From assembly GCA_018819925.1 (NCBI GenBank), contig JAHJPG010000010.1, positions 1 to 64,000 of the forward strand: DNA of 64,000 nucleotides. Direction: 5' to 3'. This DNA is from Pseudomonadota bacterium. GTDB lineage: Bacteria > Desulfobacterota > Desulfarculia > Desulfarculales > Desulfarculaceae. The notes beneath the pieces are model-generated. The model was given only the letters and a program-made list of their open reading frames with translations. It was not told the origin of the DNA and searched no databases. A program made the position numbers and the translations under genes. Positions 43,260-51,408 of the stretch are shown here, piece after piece. Each line of letters opens with the position of its first letter. Position 1 is the stretch's first letter.

Positions 43260-46200
43260 TCATGAAATATCCGGGCTCCGCCAGGCGGGCAGGGCGTCCA
43301 GGCGGGGGGCGAGGGTTCGCCATCGCCAGGCGAACTCGGCTCCCAGGTCGGGCTCGATCACCAGACGGGCCGGGCGGTTGCCCGGGGCCTTCAGCTCCAG
43401 CTCCAAAAACACCGGGCCTTGTTTGACTTCGAGGCTCAACTCCACCCGGCGGCGTCCCGCCTCCAGGGGCGTCTCGGCCAGGGTGGCGGCGTGGTCCCAG
43501 CCGCTGGAGCGCACCACCAGGCGCGCCGGGGCGCTCAAGGGAGCGGCCAGCTCCAGGCTCAGGCGCAGCAGGCCGGGCAAAAAGGGCTGGGACAGCTTGA
43601 GGCGCGCCCCGCCGGGGCCGGTTTCCAACTGGGCCGGAGGCCAGCTTCCCGCCCCGGCGTCATCGGCCGGCGGGGTGGGCCACACCAGACGCTCCCAGTA
43701 GAGCAAAGGGGCCGGGGCGCTGGTCAGCCGGGCCAAGGCCCGGTCCAGGGCCGGGCCGCCGCCGGCGTTGGCTAGTTCCCGGTAACTGGCCAAGAAATCG
43801 GGATGATCCCGTCGCAGCTTGGCCAGGGCCTGGCCGGCCCCGGCGCGGTCGCCCGCCTCCAGGCGGGCGGCCACGGCTATCAGCCGGGCCTCGGCCGGGG
43901 CGTCGGGCCCCAGGCGGGCGGCCAGTTGGGCCATGGCCTTCCACTGGCCTTGGCGCAAGAGCAGGGGCAGGGCCGTCTCCGGCCGGGGGAAGAGCCCCAC
44001 CCACGCGAAGGCCCCCTCGGGGTGAGCCCGGCCCTCCAGCTTGTAGGCCCGGGGCCTAAGTGGAACCAGGCTCCGCCAGGGGCAAACCTGGCCGCTCAGG
44101 GTGCGGCCCCAGTCCAGGTCAAGGGGCCGGCCCAGCTCCGGGGCCCAGAACAGACGGGCCCGGCCCCGGCCCAGGGCGGCGAAGGTCACCACCCCCGGCG
44201 GCGAGGGGCTGATGAGCCATTGGTCCTCATCAAAGCCCAGGCGGCCGGAAAAACGGCGGCCCACCAGGAGGTCCCGGGGCCGGGAGCGGGCCCAGGGGGT
44301 GGTGAGGTAGGCCGGCAGGGGCAGGGTGACCCGTACGTGGGGCAGGATGATCTGGCTCCTATAGTCGGGCATGTTTGGCAGGTACAGGCCTATGTCCGGG
44401 TTTTCCCAGCAGTAGTTGCGGCTGGCGAAAATCTGGGCCGGCCGCAGCCAGTTCTGGGGCAGGGGCGGCTGCCACCAGAAGCGCTCCAGGGCCAGAACCC
44501 CCTGCCCGGCCAGGTCGGGGCGGCCCCGCCTTGCCAGGTCATCGCGCATTAGCCACTTGTGGGAGCGCTGGTATGCCTCCGGCGGCAGCCAGCGGCCCTT
44601 GCTCACCGGGTACTCACCTGCCATGAGCTGCTCCGGTCCCAGCACCTTGGACACCCAGCGCCCGGCCATCTGTCCGGTGGCGGGCATGCGCGCCAGCCAG
44701 GCGTCGTTCAGCGCGATGATCCCCTGCCAGGACAAAAACAGGCAGGCCAGCCCCAGGGCCAGTCCCTTGCGGGCGCGCCCCCAACGGGCCTCCAGGGCCG
44801 CCGCCAACATGGCGGCCAGGGGCAGGCTCAGGAAGGGAGTGAGGTTCACCATGTCCCACTCGCGCAGGGAGCGCAGGCGAATCACTATAAGGACGATAGC
44901 CAGCAAGGCGCCCAAAAGGGCCAGCAAGTCGGCCTTCTTGTGGCGCAGGGCCAGAAACATCAGGCCCGCCCCGGCCAGGAGCATCCAGGCCAGGCCGAAG
45001 CGCCGCACCAGGGCCTCCCAGGCGTAGACCAGGGCCAGCAGGGGGTCGTTGCTCTGCACGGCGGGGCTCTGGATGGCCACGATATTCAGTAGGTCCTGGC
45101 ACCAGCGGGCCGGGTCCACCCAAAACAGGGGCGACAGCAGCAGGCAGCCCAGCGCCAGGCCCACAACCATGGTGAGCAGGGGGGGCCAGCCCGCCCAGGG
45201 ACGCCGCAGCCCCCAGGCGGCCAGGGCCAGGACGATGACGTAGCCGCCGTAGACCTTGGCCGCCACCGCCGCCCCGGCGGCCAGCCCGGCGGCCAGGTAG
45301 TCCCACCAACGCCCTTGCCGCAACACCCGCGCCGCGAAGAAAAAGGACAGCCACACCGCCAGGGCCTGGGGGACATCGCCCATGAGCTGGCGGGAGTAGG
45401 TGAGGTGCAAGGGGTCCAGGGCCAAGAGCAGCCCGGCCAAGAGCCCGGCGGCCACGCCCCACAGGCGGCGGGCGGCCAAAAAGGCCAGCAGGGGCAGCAG
45501 GGCTCCCAGGCTGGCCTGGAGGCAGCGGGCGAAGAGCACGTAGGCGCTCCAGCCCTCGTGGCCCACGGTCCAGACGTGCCAGGGCGAACCGGGGGTGAAC
45601 ACCCAGCCCGCCAGGCGGCCCAGGGCGGCGTAAAGGTAAACGTGGCCAAAGGGATAGCTGGTCGGCGGGGTGAGTTCGCCGCGCAAAAAGGCGGGCAGCA
45701 GCACCAGTTGTTTGGGAGTGTCCACGTGGGAGATGAACTCGGGCCAGCCGTGGGCCACTCCGGCCAGCCTGAGGCCCAGGCCCAGGGCCAAAATGCCCGC
45801 CAGGGCCAAGCCGGTCCAGGGCATGGCCGGGCGCGCGGGCTTCGGCTCCAGGGCCAGGCGCCGGGCCAGGGCCAGGAAATACAAGGCGCCCAGGGCGGCT
45901 GTGGGCAAGAGCCAGGCCGGCGGGCCGGTCCCCAGGACCCCCCACACCAGCAGCCAGGCCGGGGACAGGCCGGCCAAGGCCCAACCGGTGGCCCACAGCA
46001 CCAGGGGGCGGGCCAGCATCAGGGCCAGCATCACTGCGGGCAGCAGCCAGAGCAGAGGGTGGCGGGCCAGTGTCTCCCAGGCCAGCCAGGCCAGGGGAAT
46101 TAGCCCCAGCAGGGACCAGGCAAGGCGGGGCAGGGCTTGCGGTTCCCGGCGGGCCAGGATATGAACCAGCCCCCAGGCCAAGAGCCCCCCGGCCAGGGCC

Positions 46201-46364
46201 CCGGCGGCCAAGCCTCCGGGCAGGCGCAGCCAAGCCCCTTGCCAACCATCCCAGCTAAGGAAATAGAGCTGGCTCTTGAGGCCCATCAGGGCGCCGGCCA
46301 CCCAGGCGGGTCCCAGGGCGGCCAACGGCGGGCGAGGCAAGGCTTTTGGCCAAGAGAGCTTCAT
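43260..46364 (-). CDS. Large GT39/PMT-like membrane glycosyltransferase with soluble C-terminal region
   Basis: Read from ATG 46364 (AAGG about 5 nt upstream), the protein has 1034 residues. Residues 1-560 hold about 12-14 membrane segments of the GT-C type: an N-proximal periplasmic loop with SHVDTPKQLVLLP carrying an acidic residue like the catalytic Asp of PMT/ArnT enzymes, then PTSYPFGHVYLY and YSRQLMGDVPQALAVWL. The last 450 residues are soluble: beta-rich segments, a helical stretch resembling TPR (LLRQGQWKAMAQLAARLG, GQALAKLRRDHPDFLASYRELA), and a beta-sandwich. The enzyme probably moves a sugar from a polyprenyl phosphate to a periplasmic acceptor. The acceptor is unknown. The frame extends to 46439 without coding evidence. 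Confidence 0.8.
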   Translation of the reverse strand: MKLSWPKALPRPPLAALGPAWVAGALMGLKSQLYFLSWDGWQGAWLRLPGGLAAGALAGGLLAWGLVHILARREPQALPRLAWSLLGLIPLAWLAWETLARHPLLWLLPAVMLALMLARPLVLWATGWALAGLSPAWLLVWGVLGTGPPAWLLPTAALGALYFLALARRLALEPKPARPAMPWTGLALAGILALGLGLRLAGVAHGWPEFISHVDTPKQLVLLPAFLRGELTPPTSYPFGHVYLYAALGRLAGWVFTPGSPWHVWTVGHEGWSAYVLFARCLQASLGALLPLLAFLAARRLWGVAAGLLAGLLLALDPLHLTYSRQLMGDVPQALAVWLSFFFAARVLRQGRWWDYLAAGLAAGAAVAAKVYGGYVIVLALAAWGLRRPWAGWPPLLTMVVGLALGCLLLSPLFWVDPARWCQDLLNIVAIQSPAVQSNDPLLALVYAWEALVRRFGLAWMLLAGAGLMFLALRHKKADLLALLGALLAIVLIVIRLRSLREWDMVNLTPFLSLPLAAMLAAALEARWGRARKGLALGLACLFLSWQGIIALNDAWLARMPATGQMAGRWVSKVLGPEQLMAGEYPVSKGRWLPPEAYQRSHKWLMRDDLARRGRPDLAGQGVLALERFWWQPPLPQNWLRPAQIFASRNYCWENPDIGLYLPNMPDYRSQIILPHVRVTLPLPAYLTTPWARSRPRDLLVGRRFSGRLGFDEDQWLISPSPPGVVTFAALGRGRARLFWAPELGRPLDLDWGRTLSGQVCPWRSLVPLRPRAYKLEGRAHPEGAFAWVGLFPRPETALPLLLRQGQWKAMAQLAARLGPDAPAEARLIAVAARLEAGDRAGAGQALAKLRRDHPDFLASYRELANAGGGPALDRALARLTSAPAPLLYWERLVWPTPPADDAGAGSWPPAQLETGPGGARLKLSQPFLPGLLRLSLELAAPLSAPARLVVRSSGWDHAATLAETPLEAGRRRVELSLEVKQGPVFLELELKAPGNRPARLVIEPDLGAEFAWRWRTLAPRLDALPAWRSPDIS

Positions 46365-46436
46365 GGGCCTTTTGTAGCACAACCAGCCCGGGCTTGTCCC
46401 CGGGTTGGACAAGCGGAAGCCGGGTGCATTAAAAAA

Positions 46437-46470
46437 CAAGGGCCTCCCACCAGGGGAGACCCTTGCCTTT
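46437..46470. terminator. Bidirectional-type terminator hairpin
   Basis: A 6-bp stem, one mismatch, then 5 more bp (46437-46448 with 46454-46465), a 5-nt loop, a T-run on the plus side and six A's on the other. It lies 55 bp past the stop of the minus-strand HEAT-repeat gene and before the glycosyltransferase gene. Confidence 0.78.
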
Positions 46471-46519
46471 TTAGGGCGTTTTGCCGGTTCGGGGGAGAAC
46501 TGGCCAGCTTCAGCGGCCC

Positions 46520-47059
46520 TTAGCGGGAACTAAGCATTGTGCCAATCACGTTGTGCACCCGGCCTTCGGCTCGGGGATAGGAGGCTAAAAGAACCCGGTT
46601 GGCCTGTTCGCCGGGGAAGCGGCCCAGGGCCGAGGCGGCGACGCAACGGACCATCACCCGCTCGTTGGGGTTGTTGAGCATGTAGGCCAGCGGGTAAACC
46701 GCCCGGGGATCGTTGATCTTGCCCAGGGCGTGGGCGGCCATGCGCCGCAGGTTGGGGTCCTGATCCTCAAGCACGGCGATAAGCGGCTCCACCGCCCGGC
46801 GCTCGCGGATGTCGCCCAGGGTGTAGATGGCGATGCCGCGAACCTTTTGGCTGCGCGCCTTCAGAAGCACCAGCAAGGTGTCGGAATCAACCTTTTCAAC
46901 CGGTTCCATGAGGCCCTCGACAGCCGCCTGCTGGCAGACCGCCATGACCTTGACTTGCAGATATTGGGGCACTGATCGCCCATTGTCCGCCCACACCGAG
47001 GCGGGAATTAGGCATAACAGGGCCGCCAGCAATCCGCTTCTTAATATGAAGCTTCTCAT
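46520..47059 (-). CDS. Secreted HEAT-repeat protein
   Basis: The start is placed at ATG 47059, because AAAGGG lies 9 nt upstream; the ATG at 47068 touches that site. The 179-residue product has a signal peptide (about 1-24, ending SVWADN). The mature part is PBS/HEAT-type helical repeats: VRGIAIYTLGDIRERRAVEPLIAVLEDQDPNLRRMAAHALGKINDPRAVYPLAYML and VMVRCVAASALGRF. HEAT solenoids bind other proteins. It is divergently oriented to the small Pro-tailed secreted protein at 47334. A scaffold role in the periplasm is a reasonable inference; no partner is visible. Confidence 0.8.
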   Translation of the reverse strand: MRSFILRSGLLAALLCLIPASVWADNGRSVPQYLQVKVMAVCQQAAVEGLMEPVEKVDSDTLLVLLKARSQKVRGIAIYTLGDIRERRAVEPLIAVLEDQDPNLRRMAAHALGKINDPRAVYPLAYMLNNPNERVMVRCVAASALGRFPGEQANRVLLASYPRAEGRVHNVIGTMLSSR

Positions 47060-47333
47060 GTCGTCCATCCCTTTCGAAGGATTTGCTTTGCGTTCGTTCT
47101 GGCTCTCCCGCCCTTCACGGTGCGGGAGGACAGGCCCTTTGTATGGAAAACTAACGCTCTTGGCGTGGACCGTAAATGAGGGATAGACCTCATCAGGCCC
47201 CCGGGAATGGCCCGAAGATGGGGGGGCGATCACCCCACTGGATAAAAATAATAAATTAATCAGTCTGTTGGATGTGCTGGCGGTTATGGGGCGAGGATGA
47301 TAGATTGAAGGCAAAAGCCATGGAGCGGCGAAA

Positions 47334-47672
47334 ATGACCGGCCCCGGCCCCCTGAAAAAGTGGTGTTTAATCCTGCCGGCCCTTGTGGGGGCGGCTTTTT
47401 TTTGCGCCGCCGGCCCGGCCTGGGCCCTCAGCGGGGACGAGAACAGCAGCCCCCAGGGCATCGAAAAGCGCATTCAAGAATTGCGGGTGATTTACAAGGA
47501 CGACCACCCGGAGATACAGCGCTACCTGCGGGCCCTGGAAAAGGCCCGAGAGGGCGAGGCCAGGCGCCAGACTGAGAAGATGATGAAACAGCGGCAGGAG
47601 CAGCAGGAGGGCGCCCCGGCTCCGACACCAGCCCCCGGCCCCAGCCCCAGCCCCGGAGAAGAAGAGCAATAA
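47334..47672 (+). CDS. Small secreted coiled-coil protein with Pro-rich tail
   Basis: The product has 112 residues with GGAG about 8 nt before the ATG. A signal peptide (about 1-31, ending PAWALS) is followed by a charged helix (EKRIQELRVIYKDDHPEIQRYLRALEKAREGEARRQTEKMMKQRQEQQEG) and a tail of alternating Pro with Ala, Ser and Thr (APAPTPAPGPSPSP). KDDHPEIQRYL resembles a stretch found in Wzz-type polysaccharide copolymerases, but the protein lacks their membrane segments. The family is unknown. A hairpin follows at 47711. Confidence 0.62.
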   Translation: MTGPGPLKKWCLILPALVGAAFFCAAGPAWALSGDENSSPQGIEKRIQELRVIYKDDHPEIQRYLRALEKAREGEARRQTEKMMKQRQEQQEGAPAPTPAPGPSPSPGEEEQ

Positions 47673-47710
47673 TAAGGTTGACCGAGGCCTTGGCCCGTGC
47701 GGCATGAAAA

Positions 47711-47742
47711 AGGGGAGCCCGGATGGGCTCCCCTGTGCGTTT
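47711..47742 (+). terminator. Terminator-like hairpin after the Pro-tailed secreted protein
   Basis: A perfect 10-bp stem (47711-47720 with 47725-47734) closed by a GGAT tetraloop, 38 bp after the stop. The following T-tract is short. Confidence 0.6.
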
Positions 47743-47856
47743 ACGGGCGCAATTTGGCCACAGCCGTCCGGTTGTTGCTTCCCGCGCCCCTGCCCGCGAA
47801 GGCCCCAAAATCCCGCCCCCATACCCCCGGTGCATGTTCCGGGGCCAACCCGGGGG

Positions 47857-47885
47857 TTGCAAGCATCGGCTTTTGGAGATATGAT
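47857..47885 (+). promoter_or_regulatory. Sigma-70 promoter of the DAHP synthase leader
   Basis: TTGCAA (47857-47862), a 17-nt spacer and TATGAT (47880-47885) put the transcription start near 47892, about 34 bp before the leader-peptide ATG. Spacing is optimal and each hexamer is close to consensus (5/6 each). Confidence 0.7.
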
Positions 47886-47925
47886 TTAAATGTATACAGA
47901 CTCATGATAACGCGGCGGATGAAAC

Positions 47926-48063
47926 ATGAACCACCAGCGGGGACAATTTAAGAGCCAGGATGCCACGGCCGGCGTGCTCCCCCGCAGCGCCGCGTTTTTC
48001 TATTTTTATTATTACGCCCCCGCCACCGAGACGGTGAGCTTGCCAGGAGTGCGTAAGGTCTAG
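47926..48063 (+). CDS. Phe/Tyr-rich leader peptide of the DAHP synthase gene
   Basis: This is a 45-codon frame from ATG 47926 to TAG at 48061-48063. Codons 24-30 (47995-48015) read Phe-Phe-Tyr-Phe-Tyr-Tyr-Tyr, an unbroken run of seven aromatic codons, in a genome where such runs are rare. It is followed by APATET and a short tail. The run sits just before the competing hairpins at 48022-48124, and the whole lies just upstream of a DAHP synthase. That is the arrangement of pheA/aroF-type attenuation leaders, where slow translation of Phe/Tyr codons signals shortage of charged tRNA. The ribosome binding site before the ATG is weak, and a GTG at 47974 is an alternative shorter start. The frame was worked out base by base. 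Confidence 0.75.
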   Translation: MNHQRGQFKSQDATAGVLPRSAAFFYFYYYAPATETVSLPGVRKV

Positions 48064-48124
48064 CATCTAAAACTCTCCCAAAGCACCACAGCCCACCGTC
48101 TTCGGACGGTGGGCTTTTTTGTTT
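48022..48124 (+). promoter_or_regulatory. Transcription attenuator upstream of DAHP synthase
   Basis: Segment 1 (48024-48028, CACCG) pairs with segment 2 (48032-48036, CGGTG). Segment 2 in its longer form (48030-48040) can instead pair with segment 3 (48090-48100) with one mismatch in 11. Segment 3 pairs perfectly with segment 4 (48105-48115) in an 11-bp UUCG-capped terminator followed by T6 (48115-48120). The aromatic codons lie 9 nt before segment 1, so a stalled ribosome would cover it and favour the 2:3 antiterminator. Without stalling, 1:2 and 3:4 form and transcription stops 50 bp before the DAHP synthase ATG. Confidence 0.78.
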
Positions 48125-48172
48125 GGCTGAAAACAGCCGGGCCCCAGGCGGCCATGAACAAGGAAATGGAAA

Positions 48173-49243
48173 ATGATCATTCAACTGAAGGCGAGCGCGG
48201 GAAAAAGCGGATTGGAAAAGGTCGTGTCCCATCTGGCCAAGGACGGGGTGCCCCGCCAGCGGCTGGACATTTTTTCCGGCGACACCTACAACCTGGTGGG
48301 CATCAAGGGCGACGCCAGCAAGCTGGATCTGGGCAAGTACCAGGCCCTGGACTACGTGTTCACGGTGCATCGCATCTCCGATCCCTTCAAGGAGCTATCG
48401 CGCCAGTTCCATCCCGACGACACCCTGGTTGAACTGCGTAACGGGCATTGCGTGGGCCGGGACCTGAGCATCATCGCCGGGCCCTGCGCCATCGAGAGCC
48501 GGGAGCAGTTGTTCAAGACCGCCGAAATGGTGGCCAGAGCCGGAGCCAACATCCTCCGGGGCGGTGCCTTCAAGCCCCGCACCATCCATCGCAGCTTTCA
48601 GGGCCTGGGCGAGGATGGCCTAAAGCTGCTGGCCGAGGTGCGCGAGGCGGTCGGCCTGCCCGTGGTCTCCGAGATAATGGACGCCCGCGACATCCCCCTG
48701 TTCGTGGACTACGACATCGACATATGGCAGGTGGGGGCGCGCAACTGCCTCAACTACACTTTCCTCGACGCTCTGAGCCAGGTGCCCAACCCCAAGCCGA
48801 TCCTGCTCAAGCGCGGCGACCACGTGTCGGTCAGCGAGCTGCTGGGCGCGGCGTTGAGGCTCTACGAGGGCAACCAGCAGGTGATCCTCTGCGAGCGGGG
48901 CGACAAGACCGCGGACAAGGTGCACCGCAACGTGCTCAACCTGAACAACGTCTCCTACCTTAAGCACCACTACCACCTGCCGGTGATCGTGGACCCCAGC
49001 CACGGCACCGGCGTCCGGGAGCTGGTGGTGGATCTGGGCATGGCCGGCCTGGCCGCCGGCGCGGACGGCTTGATGGTGGAGGTCCACTACCAGCCGGAAC
49101 ATGCCCTGTGCGATGGGGCTCAGAGCCTTAACCATGAGTTCGGCTCCATGGTGCCCCTGGCCTCCACCATCTTCCAGGCGCGTAGCGGGCTGGGCGCGGC
49201 CCAGGCGGCCGAGTGCAGCGTATTGGCGGCCACGGCTCGTTAG
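48173..49243 (+). CDS. aroF: 3-deoxy-7-phosphoheptulonate (DAHP) synthase, type I-beta with N-terminal regulatory domain
   Basis: The product has 356 residues. An N-terminal ferredoxin-like regulatory domain (about 1-70, [31 protein letters not shown]) is fused to a KDO8P/DAHP synthase barrel: [70 protein letters not shown]. Metal ligands Cys (GPCAIES), His (SHGTG) and Glu are visible. It condenses phosphoenolpyruvate and erythrose 4-phosphate, the first step to aromatic amino acids. In Thermotoga-type enzymes the N-terminal domain gives Tyr/Phe feedback. Here the upstream attenuator adds transcriptional control by the same amino acids. The gene is followed by a strong hairpin. Confidence 0.96.
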   Translation: MIIQLKASAGKSGLEKVVSHLAKDGVPRQRLDIFSGDTYNLVGIKGDASKLDLGKYQALDYVFTVHRISDPFKELSRQFHPDDTLVELRNGHCVGRDLSIIAGPCAIESREQLFKTAEMVARAGANILRGGAFKPRTIHRSFQGLGEDGLKLLAEVREAVGLPVVSEIMDARDIPLFVDYDIDIWQVGARNCLNYTFLDALSQVPNPKPILLKRGDHVSVSELLGAALRLYEGNQQVILCERGDKTADKVHRNVLNLNNVSYLKHHYHLPVIVDPSHGTGVRELVVDLGMAGLAAGADGLMVEVHYQPEHALCDGAQSLNHEFGSMVPLASTIFQARSGLGAAQAAECSVLAATAR

Positions 49244-49244
49244 A

Positions 49245-49294
49245 GGCTCAAAAACAAAAAAAGAGGCTCTGCCGGGAAACCGCGCAGAGCCTCT
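49245..49294 (-). terminator. Terminator of tRNA-Ser(CGA), possibly shared with the DAHP synthase gene
   Basis: A perfect 10-bp stem (49262-49271 with 49285-49294) is followed on the minus strand by a long T-run (49245-49261). It may also stop plus-strand transcripts leaving the DAHP synthase gene. Confidence 0.85.
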
Positions 49295-49306
49295 AACTAT
49301 TTAAAG

Positions 49307-49402
49307 TGGCGGAGAGGGTGTGATTCGAACCCACGTAGCGGTTATTAGCCGCTAACCCGATTTCGAGTCGGGCCCGTTACGACCGTACTTCGGTACCTCT
49401 CC
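49307..49402 (-). tRNA. tRNA-Ser, anticodon CGA
   Basis: A 96-nt cloverleaf with acceptor stem GGAGAGG/CCTCTCC, encoded CCA, a long variable arm, T-arm GGGTTCGAATCCC and anticodon loop CTCGAAA giving CGA (reads UCG). It is transcribed leftward just upstream of its terminator. Confidence 0.96.
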
Positions 49403-49433
49403 GCGAAGATCGACAAGTATTATAATGGCGGCC

Positions 49434-49904
49434 CTAGCGCCGCGCCGCGAAAAACTCTCTTAAGATCTCCGCCGCCTCCTCGGCCAGCAACCCGCCCTGC
49501 ACCAGGGGCTGGTGGTTCAGGCTGGCCACCGCGCCCAGGTCCAGGGCCGAGCCGTAGGCCCCGGCCTTGGGGTCGTGGGCGGCGAAAACCACCCGCTCCA
49601 ACCGGGCCCACACCACCGCCCCGGCGCACATGGCGCATGGCTCCAGGCTCACGTACAGGGTGCAGCCGCCCAAGCGGTAGTTGCCCAGCACCCGCGCCCC
49701 CTGGCGCAGGCAGAGCATCTCGGCGTGGGCGGTGGGGTCGCCCTGGGCGATGGTGGCGTTGCCCGCCTGGGCGATCATCTCGCCTCCGGCGTCCACCAGC
49801 ACCGCGCCCACCGGCACCTCGCCAGCGGCGGCGGCCCCACGGGCCAACTCCAGGGCCCGGGCCATGAACTCCCGGTCCGCCTGGCTGAACCCCGGCTGAA
49901 TCAT
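49434..49904 (-). CDS. tadA: tRNA-specific adenosine-34 deaminase
   Basis: Read from ATG 49904, the product has 156 residues, the normal size; an in-frame TTG at 49937 is less likely. The CDA-fold zinc motifs are intact: HAEM (His ligand and catalytic Glu) in PTAHAEMLCLR, and PCAMCAGA (two Cys ligands) in SLEPCAMCAGAVVWARL. FAAHDPKAGAYGS and NHQPLVQGGLLAEE are also typical TadA. It converts A34 to inosine in tRNA-Arg(ACG). It lies between tRNA-Ser and the formyltransferase gene, 36 bp from the latter. Confidence 0.95.
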   Translation of the reverse strand: MIQPGFSQADREFMARALELARGAAAAGEVPVGAVLVDAGGEMIAQAGNATIAQGDPTAHAEMLCLRQGARVLGNYRLGGCTLYVSLEPCAMCAGAVVWARLERVVFAAHDPKAGAYGSALDLGAVASLNHQPLVQGGLLAEEAAEILREFFAARR

Positions 49905-49940
49905 GGGGAAGCTACCATAGGCGCCAAGGCCCCGCAAGCC

Positions 49941-50726
49941 TCAGGACAGTTCAACGGGGCGCACCCCGCCGGGCCTGGGTTGGCCGTCCAAGGTGGCCAC
50001 GCCGTCGTCGGTCAGGCCCAGCCGCCCCTGGGCGATAAGCTCCAGGGTAGCCGGGAACACCACCCAATCGCCGGCCTGCTTGAGCCTCTCCTGGTGCTCG
50101 TCGGCCACTTGGCGAAGGCGCTCGGTGTCGGCCTTGAGTTCCTCCAGGGGGGCGGGCAAGTTTATGGGGACGGGGTCGCTGACCATGAGCAGGGGGCCCG
50201 AATCCACCCCCAGGTCGGTGAACAGGGTGGAGGAGCGCAGCTCCTGCTGGCCGGCCAGAATGGCGTCCATCACCGCGTCGTCGCCCACGAAACGGCGTTT
50301 GCCGTCAGGCGCCGCCAGGCTCAGGTCGGCCGGGTGCACGTTGATGGCCCCGGTGAGAGTGAGAAAGCTCATGTACCCTCCCAAGGCGATCACGTCGATG
50401 CCGAAGGCGTCCACCAGGCGGGCGGCCACCTGGTCGTAGGCGCGGCGGGCCTCCAGCCCCTGCATGGTGCGCACGCTGCGCTTGAGGCCGCGCAGCTCAT
50501 GGAAGCGGCGCACGTCGTGGGCGAAGTAGGGCAGGCCGAAGCGGCGGGCGATCTCCTGGCCCCGGCACTTGCCGCCGGCCGTGTCGCTGAAGATGAAGAC
50601 CACCTCGTAGGAGGGCGCGGGGGCCTCCAGGAGCTTGACCACGTTGGTGCCCGAGCCGGACATGAAGGCGGCCACCCTCAGGGGCCGGCCGAAGCGCACG
50701 GGGTCGAAAATAAGTTTACCGGCCAT
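49941..50726 (-). CDS. PurN-like formyltransferase, divergent and long
   Basis: The 261-residue protein has AGGAGG 4 nt upstream of the ATG. The formyltransferase fold is shown by VAAFMSGSGTNVVKLLE, LGGYMSFL and INVHPADLS with the catalytic Asn and His, and LFTDLGVDSGPLL with the catalytic Asp. PurN uses 10-formyl-THF to formylate GAR in purine synthesis. This protein is about 60 residues longer than typical PurN. The usual GxHAV loop reads FVGDDAVMDAIL and an extra segment (CRGQEIARRFGLPYF and others) is inserted, so it is either a PurN subfamily or another formyltransferase. It may be co-transcribed with tadA. Confidence 0.8.
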   Translation of the reverse strand: MAGKLIFDPVRFGRPLRVAAFMSGSGTNVVKLLEAPAPSYEVVFIFSDTAGGKCRGQEIARRFGLPYFAHDVRRFHELRGLKRSVRTMQGLEARRAYDQVAARLVDAFGIDVIALGGYMSFLTLTGAINVHPADLSLAAPDGKRRFVGDDAVMDAILAGQQELRSSTLFTDLGVDSGPLLMVSDPVPINLPAPLEELKADTERLRQVADEHQERLKQAGDWVVFPATLELIAQGRLGLTDDGVATLDGQPRPGGVRPVELS

Positions 50727-50804
50727 GGGGCCTCCTAGGGGGTTGGCGTTGTCACCCCTAGTCTATAGGACGCTAAACGGATTGGGTCAAGGGCGGGCGC
50801 GGGG

Positions 50805-51230
50805 TTAGGTCTGAGGCGCGCTGGTTCCGGGCGTTTCCTGGCCGTAGTGCTCGCGCACGCAGTGGGGGCAGATGCCGTGAGAGACCTCCACCGCAAGGGC
50901 TTTTTCCAGATATTGGTCCACCGGCAGCCAGCCCTGTTGAGAGCGGCCCTGGTCCGGGTCGGGGTTCACTCCGTGGCAGTGCATGCACACGCGCAACCAG
51001 GCGGGATTGGCCTCCCGGCTAAAGGGTAGCAGGCGGACAAGCAGGAGGCCGGACAAAGCGCCGAGCATGGCGGGCGGCAGCAACGGCACCCAATTGCCCG
51101 GGCCGCCGTCTATCAAGGCCAGCCATAGCAGCGAAAGCCCCGCGGCCAAGGCACAACCGGCTGCGGCGCCCGCCAAAAGAATGCAAGAACGGATACCGCC
51201 CGTGGCGGCAGTGGTAGGCCCTTGAAACAT
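50805..51230 (-). CDS. Two-helix membrane protein ending in a Cys4-like motif known from sensor kinases
   Basis: The product has 141 residues. Two hydrophobic helices (about 16-37 and 50-68) are followed by VCMHCHGVNPDPD, WLPVDQYLEKALAVEVSHGICPHCVREHY. The CxxC...WxxxxxYL...SHGICPxC pattern is the same as the short C-terminal module found after PAS/receiver domains in many proteobacterial sensor proteins, where it likely binds metal or stabilises the domain. Here it stands alone on a membrane anchor. GGAG precedes the ATG. It is divergent from ahbB, and a Fur-like palindrome lies between them. Confidence 0.72.
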   Translation of the reverse strand: MFQGPTTAATGGIRSCILLAGAAAGCALAAGLSLLWLALIDGGPGNWVPLLPPAMLGALSGLLLVRLLPFSREANPAWLRVCMHCHGVNPDPDQGRSQQGWLPVDQYLEKALAVEVSHGICPHCVREHYGQETPGTSAPQT

Positions 51231-51328
51231 AACTCCACTGTTGGTTGAAAAATCATGAAGGGAAATCGATCATCCACCATTACTCCATGGCCGGATGGGA
51301 TGTCAACTATATTTAATTAAATAAACAT

Positions 51329-51347
51329 GTTATTGATAATCAATATG
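51329..51347. promoter_or_regulatory. Fur-box-like palindrome
   Basis: The 19-mer centred on ATTGATAATCAAT matches 15 of 19 positions of the E. coli Fur consensus by eye and is a near-perfect palindrome. It lies between the divergent membrane protein gene and ahbB-hemL, about 60 bp upstream of the -35 of the ahbB promoter. Confidence 0.5.
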
Positions 51348-51408
51348 GTTCGTCCCCTGCTTCGCACACGGGCCTCCCCCTCTGCGCGCCGGCAGGTCCC
51401 GGCCTTTC

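Noticed and set aside
47697-47951. 84-codon plus-strand frame overlapping the DAHP synthase leader
   Set aside because: It is out of frame with the Phe/Tyr leader, covers the promoter and has no family features.
51331-51343. Palindrome ATTGATAATCAAT read as an FNR site
   Set aside because: FNR half sites TTGAT and ATCAA need a 4-bp spacer; here it is 1 bp. A Fur-type reading fits better.
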